Shown one piece after another: positions 1-6,889 of a DNA stretch of 9,705 nt. The DNA is taken from contig JAQVDG010000048.1 in assembly GCA_028698395.1 (NCBI GenBank), positions 1 through 9,705 of the forward strand, in the 5' to 3' direction. The position numbers and the translations under genes are program-made. The notes beneath the pieces are model-generated. The model searched no databases. It saw nothing but the letters and a program-made list of their open reading frames with translations, and was not told where the DNA came from. How positions within the stretch are numbered: position 1 is the first letter of the stretch; the number at the start of each line of letters is the position of its first letter. The stretch is from Weeksellaceae bacterium (lineage in GTDB: Bacteria > Bacteroidota > Bacteroidia > Flavobacteriales > Weeksellaceae).

Positions 1-167
1 TCGTTTTTACTCGGATTTGACTCTCTCCAAGGTTTTTTTTCATTATCCTTTGCTGTTATTTCTTCTACTATGGTATTCCATTCTCCGCAAGCCTTGCATT
101 GTCCCATCCATTGTGAATATTGATTTCCACAATTTTGGCAATAAAAAGACGTTTTAACTTTCGCCAT
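1..167 (-). CDS. radA: DNA repair protein RadA, 5' end only (partial)
   Basis: This is the first 55 codons of RadA (Sms), a RecA-like ATPase that promotes branch migration during recombinational repair in the cytoplasm. The gene runs off the left edge of the window. The visible part is the N-terminal zinc finger: four cysteines at residues 10, 13, 24 and 27 in the pattern CQNCG...CKACG, followed by GEWNT, which is the standard RadA opening. The downstream RecA-like ATPase and Lon-like domains lie outside the window. The ATG at 167 is supported by the family start (M-A-K-x-K-T). It follows the flippase-like gene by 32 bases on the same strand, so it is probably the last or a late gene of the panC transcript. 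The family call rests on the zinc finger and its context and is quite safe. Confidence 0.9.
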   Translation of the reverse strand, partial: MAKVKTSFYCQNCGNQYSQWMGQCKACGEWNTIVEEITAKDNEKKPWRESNPSKN

Positions 168-199
168 TTTAATAAAATTTGATTCGAAAATAAGGAAAT

Positions 200-1207
200 T
201 TATCGGATTTTGATAGGTTTATTTTTTGAGCGACTCAACTTCGGAATAAAATAAACAGATAGTAATCCAAATAATAAAATAGAAATGACTTGAGCGAAAT
301 ACAGAATTAAACCAAAATAATTCCCAACAGCTCTTCCTTCATCGGACGGTAATCCTTTTGCTGTGTACAAAGCGACAAAAGCAACGCTCATCACATAAGG
401 ATAACCCAAACCACCGACTGCCGGCAAAATCATCCCTAAAGCACCGGAAATAATCAAGAAAAAACCTTCTTCTAATCCAAATTTTGAGGTTTCCGGAAAA
501 GCAAAAAACACAACATAGGTCATCAAAAAATAACATATCCAAATTCCAAAAGAATATAGGACAAACAAACCTCGTTTTTTCAGATGTAATATAGAACGAA
601 ATCCAACTATGATTCCTTTTATAAATTGTACTATTTTCTCATAAAAAGGAAGTCTTTTTAATTTTTTACGAAAAAGAAAAATGAGTAGAAAAATTAAAAT
701 TCCGATTCCAATTATAAGTTTTAGTTTATCGAAAGAAGCCGTATTACTGTGAGCAAAAAAAGAATACAGTGTTTCGGCACTTAAAATAAAAGTGATTCCC
801 ATGAACAGGAGTAAAAAACACAAATCAATAACTCTTTCTAAAACGATAGTTCCCAATGATTTATCCACCGGAACATTTTCCATTTTATAAAAAGAAGTTG
901 CACGGGCTACTTCACCGCTTCTCGGAATAGTCAGATTCATGAAATAAGCAAAAGAAATTGCCCAAAAGCCACTTTTTGTAACCGTTTTGTATCCTAAAGG
1001 TTCCAAAAGAAATTTCCATCGGGCAGCACGTAGCCAATAAGAAAAAATACTTAATGCCATAGAAAGTAAAATCCAAAAATAATTTGCTTGTTGGAATGCT
1101 GTTTTTAGAGCTTCAAAATCAGTCTGTTTGAGCGTAAGTCCAATAAAAATTACCGCTAAAATCAGTGAAATTACTAAAAAGACAAATTGACTGATTTTAG
1201 ATTTCAT
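200..1207 (-). CDS. flippase-like (lysylphosphatidylglycerol synthase TM-region family) membrane protein
   Basis: A 335-residue polytopic inner-membrane protein of the UPF0104 / LPG_synthase_TM family (PF03706, TIGR00374), often annotated as a flippase-like domain protein. About eight hydrophobic segments are visible, roughly at residues 7-26, 44-60, 82-95, 126-146, 163-180, 212-238, 248-268 and 297-320. Family landmarks are LRAARWKFLLEPLG (59-72), NLTIPRSGEVAR (91-102), LERVIDL (123-129) and the PAVGGLGYP loop (262-270). There is no C-terminal lysyl-transfer domain, so it should not be called MprF. Its substrate is unknown; relatives are thought to act in lipid or glycolipid translocation. 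I chose the ATG at 1207, two bases after the panD stop. A TTG at 1213 would add two residues and overlap the panD stop codon by four bases. Either way it is tightly coupled to panD. Confidence 0.85.
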   Translation of the reverse strand: MKSKISQFVFLVISLILAVIFIGLTLKQTDFEALKTAFQQANYFWILLSMALSIFSYWLRAARWKFLLEPLGYKTVTKSGFWAISFAYFMNLTIPRSGEVARATSFYKMENVPVDKSLGTIVLERVIDLCFLLLFMGITFILSAETLYSFFAHSNTASFDKLKLIIGIGILIFLLIFLFRKKLKRLPFYEKIVQFIKGIIVGFRSILHLKKRGLFVLYSFGIWICYFLMTYVVFFAFPETSKFGLEEGFFLIISGALGMILPAVGGLGYPYVMSVAFVALYTAKGLPSDEGRAVGNYFGLILYFAQVISILLFGLLSVYFIPKLSRSKNKPIKIR

Positions 1208-1209
1208 TT

Positions 1210-1560
1210 TCAAGTTAATTGGTTCGTTTCCTCATTCGGGAAAATGATGGTAGGTTTAAAGGTTTTGGCTTCTTCTAAACTCATCAAACCGTATCCGATG
1301 ATAATGATAGAATCGCCTACCTGAACTTTTCTAGCTGCAGGCCCGTTCAAGGTGACCTCACCGGAATTTCGATTTCCGGCAATGGTGTAAGTTTCAAATC
1401 GTTCTCCATTCTGAAGATTCACAACTTGAACACGTTCACCTACAATCATATTGGCAGCATCCATCAAGTTTTGGTCAATTGTGATGCTTCCAATATAATT
1501 TAATTCTGCACCGGTAACTTTTACACGGTGAATTTTTGTTCGTACTACTTCAATCATCAT
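1210..1560 (-). CDS. panD: aspartate 1-decarboxylase, pyruvoyl-dependent
   Basis: PanD converts L-aspartate to beta-alanine, the amine substrate of PanC, in the cytoplasm. The proenzyme of 116 residues has the usual length and self-cleaves between Gly24 and Ser25 (YIGS) to make the N-terminal pyruvoyl group on the alpha chain. Other active-site residues match E. coli numbering: Lys9 and His11 (K-I-H-R-V), Arg54, Thr57 and Tyr58 (RFETY), followed by NGPAAR around 72-77. The gene begins with two ATGs in tandem (1560 and 1557); using the first gives exactly the E. coli numbering. It lies 38 bases after panC and two bases before the flippase-like gene. A promoter-like TATCTTTG lies only a few bases upstream of the start, so panD may also be expressed on its own from a nearly leaderless message. 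Confidence 0.97.
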   Translation of the reverse strand: MMIEVVRTKIHRVKVTGAELNYIGSITIDQNLMDAANMIVGERVQVVNLQNGERFETYTIAGNRNSGEVTLNGPAARKVQVGDSIIIIGYGLMSLEEAKTFKPTIIFPNEETNQLT

Positions 1561-1568
1561 AACAGGCG

Positions 1569-1598
1569 CAAAGATAAGGAGATTTTAAAATAATGAAA
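1569..1598 (-). promoter_or_regulatory. putative Bacteroidota promoter for panD
   Basis: Read on the minus strand, TATCTTTG (1576 to 1569) matches the Bacteroidota -7 consensus TAnnTTTG exactly. TTT (1598 to 1596) lies 19 bases upstream where TTG is expected, so the -33 element has one mismatch. The site fills the short space between the panC stop and the panD start. Initiation a few bases after the final G would leave a leader of only about 3-5 bases before the first panD ATG. It is a short motif in AT-rich DNA, so chance is possible. Confidence 0.45.
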
Positions 1599-2441
1599 TT
1601 AATTCAGGCGAAGGTTGTCAATTAGGCGGATATCATCAGCAAAAGCAGCAATAAATCCTCGTACTTTTTGACCTTTTTGGATGGATTTCACACTTTTTAG
1701 TGTAATTTCGTCTGCAATTTCAAAATACTCCAATTCTAAACTGCTGTTTTTGAATTGAGCTTTGACAAACTCAACCGTTTCGTCCGGCGAATGATTTTCT
1801 AAATAAGATTTAGATTGTAAAAGAACTTCATAAATTTTAGGAGCTTCTTTTCTCATTTCTTCACTCAGTCTTCGATTTCGTGAACTCATTGCCAATCCGT
1901 CTTTTTCTCTTTTAATGGCTGCCGGAATAATTTTCACCGGAAGTTGTAATGATTTCACCATTTGACTAATGATTTGTAATTGCTGAAAATCTTTTTCTCC
2001 AAAATAAGCTCTATCGGGTTGAATGATTTCAAAAAAACGTTTCACCACCGTCCCTACTCCATTAAAATGCCCCGGTCGAAATTTCCCTTCCATCTGATTT
2101 TCTAAATCGTTAAAATCAAATTCCTCTGAAATTTCTCCATTCGGGTAAATGGTTTCTATTGTAGGTAAAAAAACTATATCCGTTCCTGCTTTTTTGAGTA
2201 AATTCAAATCTTCTTCTTCAGTTCGGGGATAATTTATTAAATCCTCCGGATTATTGAACTGAGTGGGATTTACAAAAATACTTACAACCGTAAGCTGATT
2301 TTCTTTAACGGATTGTTCTATCAATGAAATATGCCCTTGATGAAGTGCTCCCATTGTAGGCACAAAACCAACAGATTTAGAAACAGATTTTAATTCAAAT
2401 AATTGATTTTTAAGCTCTTCCGTCTTTTTTATAACAATCAT
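1599..2441 (-). CDS. panC: pantoate--beta-alanine ligase (pantothenate synthetase)
   Basis: PanC joins pantoate and beta-alanine, using ATP through a pantoyl-adenylate, to make pantothenate, the CoA precursor. The 280-residue length is standard. Signature motifs are PTMGALHQGH (28-37, the HxGH nucleotide-binding motif of this superfamily), FVNPTQF (56-62), FGEKDFQQL and the KMSKS-like LAMSSRNRRL loop. The reading frame stays open another 20 codons upstream to an ATG at 2501, but I start at the ATG at 2441. The protein then begins MIVIKKTEEL as in the family, and the extra stretch covers a promoter-like TATTTTTG at 2479-2472, so it is probably untranslated leader and promoter. PanC is the first gene of the leftward unit panC-panD-flippase-radA. 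Pantoate synthesis genes (panB, panE) are not in the window. Confidence 0.97.
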   Translation of the reverse strand: MIVIKKTEELKNQLFELKSVSKSVGFVPTMGALHQGHISLIEQSVKENQLTVVSIFVNPTQFNNPEDLINYPRTEEEDLNLLKKAGTDIVFLPTIETIYPNGEISEEFDFNDLENQMEGKFRPGHFNGVGTVVKRFFEIIQPDRAYFGEKDFQQLQIISQMVKSLQLPVKIIPAAIKREKDGLAMSSRNRRLSEEMRKEAPKIYEVLLQSKSYLENHSPDETVEFVKAQFKNSSLELEYFEIADEITLKSVKSIQKGQKVRGFIAAFADDIRLIDNLRLN

Positions 2442-2444
2442 TCC

Positions 2445-2466
2445 GTTTGTTAAATAAATAATAAAC
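2445..2466. repeat. imperfect dyad in the panC leader
   Basis: GTTTGTTA (2445-2452) and TAATAAAC (2459-2466) are inverted copies with one mismatch in 8 bp and a 6-base centre. The dyad lies between the predicted panC transcription start (about 2466-2468) and the panC ATG at 2441, so it would occupy nearly the whole leader. It could be an operator or a weak 5' RNA hairpin. AT-rich DNA makes chance dyads common, so confidence is low. Confidence 0.3.
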
Positions 2467-2471
2467 CGGGG

Positions 2472-2501
2472 CAAAAATATAACAAGTACTTTATATCTCA
2501 T
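2472..2501 (-). promoter_or_regulatory. putative panC promoter (leftward)
   Basis: On the minus strand TATTTTTG (2479 to 2472) fits the Bacteroidota -7 consensus TAnnTTTG. ATG (2501 to 2499) lies 19 bases upstream, where TTG is expected, so the -33 element has one mismatch. Initiation about 4-6 bases downstream gives a leader of about 25 bases before the panC ATG at 2441. The element overlaps the divergent promoter at 2490-2519. Confidence 0.5.
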
Positions 2502-2519
2502 AAAAAATTCGTACCTTTG
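2490..2519 (+). promoter_or_regulatory. putative promoter of the GT5-like / DUF4270 / glmS unit (rightward)
   Basis: TACCTTTG (2512-2519) matches the Bacteroidota -7 consensus exactly, with TTT (2490-2492) 19 bases upstream in the -33 position, one mismatch from TTG. Initiation about 4-6 bases after the final G gives a leader of roughly 30 bases before the ATG at 2554. No Shine-Dalgarno sequence precedes that ATG, which is usual in this phylum. It is the only promoter-like match I saw upstream of the three plus-strand genes, whose internal gaps are 6 bases. Confidence 0.55.
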
Positions 2520-2553
2520 TCCACGATTTCAAGTAATTAATGAGTTTTTGAAT

Positions 2554-3372
2554 ATGGAAGGAAAGCGTATTTTGTATGTAACTACTGAAATGGTCCCTTA
2601 TTTCCCTGAAAGTCCAATGTCAACACAATCATTTAGAATTCCTAAAGCTATGAGCGAAAAAGGAGCGGATGTGCGGATTTTCATGCCGAGATTTGGAATA
2701 ATCAATGAACGCAGACACCAACTGCACGAAGTTATCCGTTTGTCCGGAATGAATTTAATAATAAATGACATGGATCAGCCTTTAATTATTAAGGTGGCCT
2801 CTATTCCCGGTGAGCGAATTCAGGTTTATTTCATTGATAATGAGGAGTATTTCAAAAGAAAATCCGTGTATGAGGATAAAGAGGGAAAACTTTTCAAAGA
2901 TAACGATGAACGTTCTATTTTCTTTGCAAAAGGAGTATTGGAAACCGTAAAGAAGCTAAATTGGAAGCCGGATGTTGTTCATATTATGGGTTGGATGTCA
3001 AGCATGATTCCGGCTTATTTACGTGAATATTATGCAACTGATTCTTTTTTTGACGATAGTAAAGTTGTAGTTTCTTTGTTCGATAATGCTTTTGAAGGTG
3101 AATTGAATTCTGAATTTTGTGGAAAATTAGCATTTGACGGCATAAATGGTGAAGTCGCTCAATTATTAAAAACCCCTGACTTTAAAGCTTTAACAAAATC
3201 TGCTTTAAAATATGCAGATGCAGCTGTAATGGGTGAAGAATTTTTACCCGAAGAAATAACACAATATCTTCATTCAAAAGACATAACCATTATGGAATAT
3301 TGTCCGGATGAAGCCATCAGCGAAATTTACAAGACTTTTTACGCTGAAGAATTAATGAATGAAAATTGCTAA
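2554..3372 (+). CDS. short glycogen/starch synthase-like protein (GT5 N-terminal domain only)
   Basis: A 272-residue protein resembling the N-terminal Rossmann domain of GT5 glycogen synthases (Glyco_transf_5). Databases usually call its flavobacterial relatives glycogen synthase. Visible similarity: the opening RILYVTTEMVPYFPE (5-19), DVRIFMPRFG (39-48), the INERRHQLHEVIRL stretch (50-63), IQVYFIDNEEYF (89-100), DNDERSIFFAKGVLETV (117-132) and PDVVHIMGWMSSMIP (139-153). Two things argue against real synthase activity. The K-x-G-G-L ADP-glucose signature expected after the first strand is absent (the residues there are FPESPMSTQSF), and the C-terminal GT1 domain is missing altogether, since a full GlgA is about 480 residues. 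The usual H-x-H-D-W loop reads H-I-M-G-W. Gene end and start look natural, so this is a stable short form and not a frameshift. The start is the ATG at 2554; a TTG at 2548 is possible but less likely. It is the first gene of a unit with DUF4270 and glmS. Its actual function is unknown. Confidence 0.8.
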   Translation: MEGKRILYVTTEMVPYFPESPMSTQSFRIPKAMSEKGADVRIFMPRFGIINERRHQLHEVIRLSGMNLIINDMDQPLIIKVASIPGERIQVYFIDNEEYFKRKSVYEDKEGKLFKDNDERSIFFAKGVLETVKKLNWKPDVVHIMGWMSSMIPAYLREYYATDSFFDDSKVVVSLFDNAFEGELNSEFCGKLAFDGINGEVAQLLKTPDFKALTKSALKYADAAVMGEEFLPEEITQYLHSKDITIMEYCPDEAISEIYKTFYAEELMNENC

Positions 3373-3378
3373 AAATTA

Positions 3379-5016
3379 ATGAGAAAATTTTTTAATCTCG
3401 TTGCAGCATTCGTACTTTGCTCAACTGCTACCCTTGTTGTTTCCTGTGAAGATGAAATTTCAAGTGTTGGTAGCGACTTAATTGATTCAGGTATTTCAGC
3501 CAAAGTATTTTATACTGATGTTATTGCCTACAACACCAATAATGACTCCATCCGTTCCGATGCGAAAGTTCTTCAAAATGCACTGGTGGGCGTTTATGAC
3601 GAACCGATATTCGGACGAACTAAAGCCCGATTCATTTCACAAGCCCGTTTGGGGAAATTAAATCCTGATTTTGGAACAGAAGCCGAAATGGATTCGGTAA
3701 TTTTAACTTTACCAGTGTATTACAAATCGGGTTCGGATAATGTAAGTATTGACACAACTTATGTTTATCTTCAAGAAGGAGAAACACCAACCGACACAGC
3801 TACTGTACGACTTAAAAGAACCTATAAATTAGATTCAATTTATGGAAATACTTCCATTCCGATTACTTTACAGGTTCGGGAAGTAGCCGAATATCTGTAT
3901 TCACAAGATTCAATTTATTTTTCAAATCGGAATTTATCAAATTGTTCAAGTTGCTCAAACATCAACGATATTGAAGTTTATCCAACCATTTTAGGTTCAC
4001 TTCAAATCACAAATGAAATGACTACTTTTCAAGAATTTAAGCTAAACAATTCAACAACTGTCAGCGAACCTGCTGTAATGGTGAGAATCAGTTTAGATAA
4101 AAACTATTTCAAACAAAAATTTATTGATAATGCCGGTTCGTCGAATTTAAGTGACCAAGCTTCTTTCATCCGGAATTTCTTCAGAGGAATCGAATTAAGC
4201 GTTCCGGAAGATCAAGGATTTTTGTTTACATTCAACCCAAGTTCCGAAAACTTTAAAATCACGCTGTATCATTCTATGAAAAACACCGCAGAAGGAGAAA
4301 ATCAACCGGAACGAACCCAAAGTTCTTTAGTGTTGAACTTTAATTCTTATTGGTCAAGTACAACGGGTTACAATGTGCAAGTAAATCAATTCGATCATTC
4401 CAATCGAAGTTCACAATTTGTAAATGCTTATACCAATCCCAACACAACAGAAGGTGACAGTCGTCTGTATTTAGGTGCTTTGGAAGGTTCTAAAACTATT
4501 ATTAAATTAAGCCAGGATCAAATCAATGAGATTCAGACAAATATCCAAGAAAACGGTTGGGCAATTGTAGGAGCAGAATTAAATTTCTATGTAGATGATT
4601 CTTACGGATTCAGAAAAGCACCGTATTTATTTGCTTGGCATTCTTATACTGAAAATGGAAAACTGAAAGAGAAAAATTTTGATGATATCTATAAATTTTA
4701 CAACAGTTACCCTATCAGTGTTCAGTTTAACCCAATGTATGATTATAAAAATGATTCAAAACTATATACTATCCGAATTACCGATTACATAAAAAGTGTG
4801 GTAGAACGTGGAGAAGTGTTTGAAAATAATCAAATCGTAGTAAGTTTAGGAAACTTTTTATTAAGTCCTTCCAGTGGCTATATGAATATTATGAATACCA
4901 ATTATCTTTATATGAACGACCGTGCATTTACCTCTGATCGCGTTGTTCTTCATGGAAATAATACGGAGCAAACTGATAAAAAACTAAGACTAAAGATTTA
5001 TTATACCCAAAAATAA
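3379..5016 (+). CDS. DUF4270 family lipoprotein
   Basis: A 545-residue predicted lipoprotein of the DUF4270 family, found in Bacteroidota, with no assigned function. The N-terminus has a charged start (MRK), a hydrophobic stretch (residues 7-21) and a lipobox VVSC with the lipidated Cys at 23. The residues after it (E-D-E) are acidic, as in the known surface-export signals of this phylum, so an outer-membrane and perhaps surface location is plausible. Family-like features near the mature N-terminus are the GSDLIDSG segment (31-38), a DSIRSD turn, LVGVYDEPIFGRTKA (69-83) and MDSVILTLPVYY (104-115). The rest looks beta-rich, with no catalytic motif I recognise. The mature chain has only one more cysteine pair, CSSC at 189-192. 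The gene follows the GT5-like gene by 6 bases and precedes glmS by 6 bases, so all three are almost certainly one transcript. Confidence 0.88.
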   Translation: MRKFFNLVAAFVLCSTATLVVSCEDEISSVGSDLIDSGISAKVFYTDVIAYNTNNDSIRSDAKVLQNALVGVYDEPIFGRTKARFISQARLGKLNPDFGTEAEMDSVILTLPVYYKSGSDNVSIDTTYVYLQEGETPTDTATVRLKRTYKLDSIYGNTSIPITLQVREVAEYLYSQDSIYFSNRNLSNCSSCSNINDIEVYPTILGSLQITNEMTTFQEFKLNNSTTVSEPAVMVRISLDKNYFKQKFIDNAGSSNLSDQASFIRNFFRGIELSVPEDQGFLFTFNPSSENFKITLYHSMKNTAEGENQPERTQSSLVLNFNSYWSSTTGYNVQVNQFDHSNRSSQFVNAYTNPNTTEGDSRLYLGALEGSKTIIKLSQDQINEIQTNIQENGWAIVGAELNFYVDDSYGFRKAPYLFAWHSYTENGKLKEKNFDDIYKFYNSYPISVQFNPMYDYKNDSKLYTIRITDYIKSVVERGEVFENNQIVVSLGNFLLSPSSGYMNIMNTNYLYMNDRAFTSDRVVLHGNNTEQTDKKLRLKIYYTQK

Positions 5017-5022
5017 CAATAT

Positions 5023-6870
5023 ATGTGTGGAATAGTAGGTTACCTTGGGCATAGAGAAGCCTATCCCATTATCATTAATGGATTAAAGCGTTTGGAATAC
5101 CGTGGTTACGACAGTGCCGGTTTGGTTATTTTACAAAACTCAGACTTTGGATTAGTCAAAACCAAAGGAAAAGTATCCGATTTAGAAGAAAAATCTATTT
5201 CCCTAAACAATGGCTCCGGAATGGGAGTTGGGCACACACGTTGGGCAACTCACGGAGAACCTAATGACGTGAATTCTCATCCTCATTTATCCAATGATGG
5301 TAAAATTGTATTGGTTCACAATGGAATTATTGAAAATTACGATACACTTAAAAAAGAATTAATTCAACACGGATTTATATTCCATAGCGAAACCGATACT
5401 GAAGTTTTGGTTAATTTGATTCAATATTTTAAAGAAAAAGAAAATTTAAACTTAGCCGATTCGGTTCGTTATGCCTTGAACGAAGTTGTTGGAGCTTATG
5501 CTATTGCCGTATTGGAAAAAAATAATCCCAACGAAATTGTTGTGGGGCGTTTAGGAAGTCCTTTAGCAATTGGAATTGGTGAAAATGAATTTTTCATTGC
5601 TTCAGACGCTTCTCCTTTTATTGAATTCACAAAAGATGCTGTTTATTTAGATGATGGAGAAATGGCCGTAGTAAGTTTGGGAAATGAAGTAGATATCCGT
5701 AAAATCAAAGATAATTTAAAAGTAACCCATAGTGTACTTCAACTTCAGATTAATTTAGAAGAAATTGAAAAAGGTGGTTATGAACATTTTATGCTAAAAG
5801 AAATTTATGAACAACCTAAATCCATTCGTGACACCATGCGTGGGCGTTTATTAGTGGAAGAAGGTATCATAAAAATGGCCGGAATATGGGATTATCAAGA
5901 GAAATTCTTAAAAGCCAAACGTATTATTATTGTAGCATGCGGAACTTCTTATCATGCCGGTTTAGTTGGGGAATACTTAATTGAAGATTTAGCCAGAATT
6001 CCGGTAGAAGTTGAATATGCTTCCGAATTCCGATACCGAAACCCTATTATCAACAAAAGCGATGTTGTCATTGCGATTTCACAATCCGGTGAAACAGCTG
6101 ATACTTTGGCTGCACTTAAATTAGCAAAAGAAAAAGGAGCTTTCATTTACGGAATCAATAATGTTGTGGGCTCATCCATTGCACGAATCACAGATGCCGG
6201 TTCTTACACACATGCCGGACCGGAAATCGGAGTAGCTTCAACCAAAGCTTTCACAGCTCAGTTAACTATTCTTTCTTTAATCGCCATTAAATTAGGAAAA
6301 CACAACGGAAACCTGAGTGAAGCAAGATTTAATGCCTTAATTAGTGAATTAGACCATATTCCTGAATTAGTAAAAGATACGCTGGAAGCTACAGCTCCAA
6401 AAGTAATAGAAATTGCTGAGAAATATAAAAATGCAACTAATGCGCTTTATTTAGGACGAGGTTATAATTTTCCTTCAGCTTTAGAGGGAGCTTTAAAATT
6501 AAAAGAAATTTCTTACATCCACGCAGAAGGTTATCCGGCTGCAGAAATGAAACATGGACCGATTGCTTTGATTGATGAAAATATGCCGGTTGTTATTATT
6601 GCAACAAAAAACGGTCATTACGAGAAAGTAGTCAGCAATGCACAAGAAATTAAAGCCAGAAAAGGACAAATCATTGCGGTAGTCAATAAAGGGGATGATG
6701 AGCTAAACAGAATTGCAGATTACACCATTGAAATTCCTTATACTTCTGAAGAATTCAGTCCGATTTTAGCTGCCATTCCACTACAATTATTGTCCTATTA
6801 TGTTGCAGTAAAATTAGACCGAAACGTAGATCAGCCAAGGAATTTGGCAAAGTCCGTTACTGTTGAATAG
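5023..6870 (+). CDS. glmS: glutamine--fructose-6-phosphate aminotransferase (isomerizing)
   Basis: GlmS makes glucosamine-6-phosphate from fructose-6-phosphate and glutamine, the committed step to UDP-GlcNAc for peptidoglycan and outer-envelope glycans. The 615 residues comprise an N-terminal class II glutaminase domain (1 to about 240) with the nucleophile Cys2 (MCGIVGYLG), EYRGYDSAG (25-33), HTRWATHGE (71-79), HNGIIENY (99-106) and ETDTEVL (123-129), then two SIS sugar-isomerase domains. SIS1 shows ACGTSYHAG (305-313) and SQSGETADT (353-361). SIS2 shows GRGYNFPSALEGALKLKE (478-495) and AEMKHGP (507-513). The C-terminus is the canonical NLAKSVTVE. Glu495, His511 and Lys610 correspond to the E. 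coli isomerase residues 488, 504 and 603, so the enzyme looks fully active. No riboswitch-like leader fits in the 6-base gap before it; expression probably comes from the promoter near 2490-2519. Confidence 0.98.
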   Translation: MCGIVGYLGHREAYPIIINGLKRLEYRGYDSAGLVILQNSDFGLVKTKGKVSDLEEKSISLNNGSGMGVGHTRWATHGEPNDVNSHPHLSNDGKIVLVHNGIIENYDTLKKELIQHGFIFHSETDTEVLVNLIQYFKEKENLNLADSVRYALNEVVGAYAIAVLEKNNPNEIVVGRLGSPLAIGIGENEFFIASDASPFIEFTKDAVYLDDGEMAVVSLGNEVDIRKIKDNLKVTHSVLQLQINLEEIEKGGYEHFMLKEIYEQPKSIRDTMRGRLLVEEGIIKMAGIWDYQEKFLKAKRIIIVACGTSYHAGLVGEYLIEDLARIPVEVEYASEFRYRNPIINKSDVVIAISQSGETADTLAALKLAKEKGAFIYGINNVVGSSIARITDAGSYTHAGPEIGVASTKAFTAQLTILSLIAIKLGKHNGNLSEARFNALISELDHIPELVKDTLEATAPKVIEIAEKYKNATNALYLGRGYNFPSALEGALKLKEISYIHAEGYPAAEMKHGPIALIDENMPVVIIATKNGHYEKVVSNAQEIKARKGQIIAVVNKGDDELNRIADYTIEIPYTSEEFSPILAAIPLQLLSYYVAVKLDRNVDQPRNLAKSVTVE

Positions 6871-6889
6871 ATAGTAGAGTTATTCGGAA

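Noticed and set aside
185..192. TATTTTCG upstream of radA on the minus strand as a promoter
   Set aside because: One mismatch to TAnnTTTG and no matching -33 element at the proper distance; radA is adequately explained by readthrough from the panC unit.
339..542. A 67-codon minus-strand open frame inside the flippase-like gene
   Set aside because: It lies in another frame of a well-supported membrane protein gene; its Phe/Cys-rich translation is a shadow of that gene and matches nothing I recognise.
200..1213. Annotation of the flippase-like protein as MprF
   Set aside because: The protein has only the membrane region; the C-terminal aminoacyl-transfer domain needed for lysyl-phosphatidylglycerol synthesis is absent.
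2540..2551. A three-codon mini-ORF (ATG AGT TTT TGA) ending 2 bases before the GT5-like ATG
   Set aside because: It could be a translational leader, but such short frames are frequent in AT-rich leaders and nothing (repeated codons, hairpins) suggests attenuation.
5017..5022. A glmS ribozyme or riboswitch before glmS
   Set aside because: Only 6 bases separate glmS from the DUF4270 gene, and the glmS ribozyme is a Gram-positive element; there is no room for one.
5952..6146. A 64-codon minus-strand open frame opposite glmS
   Set aside because: It is antisense to the highly conserved SIS1 domain of GlmS; the translation has no family features and no promoter-like site.
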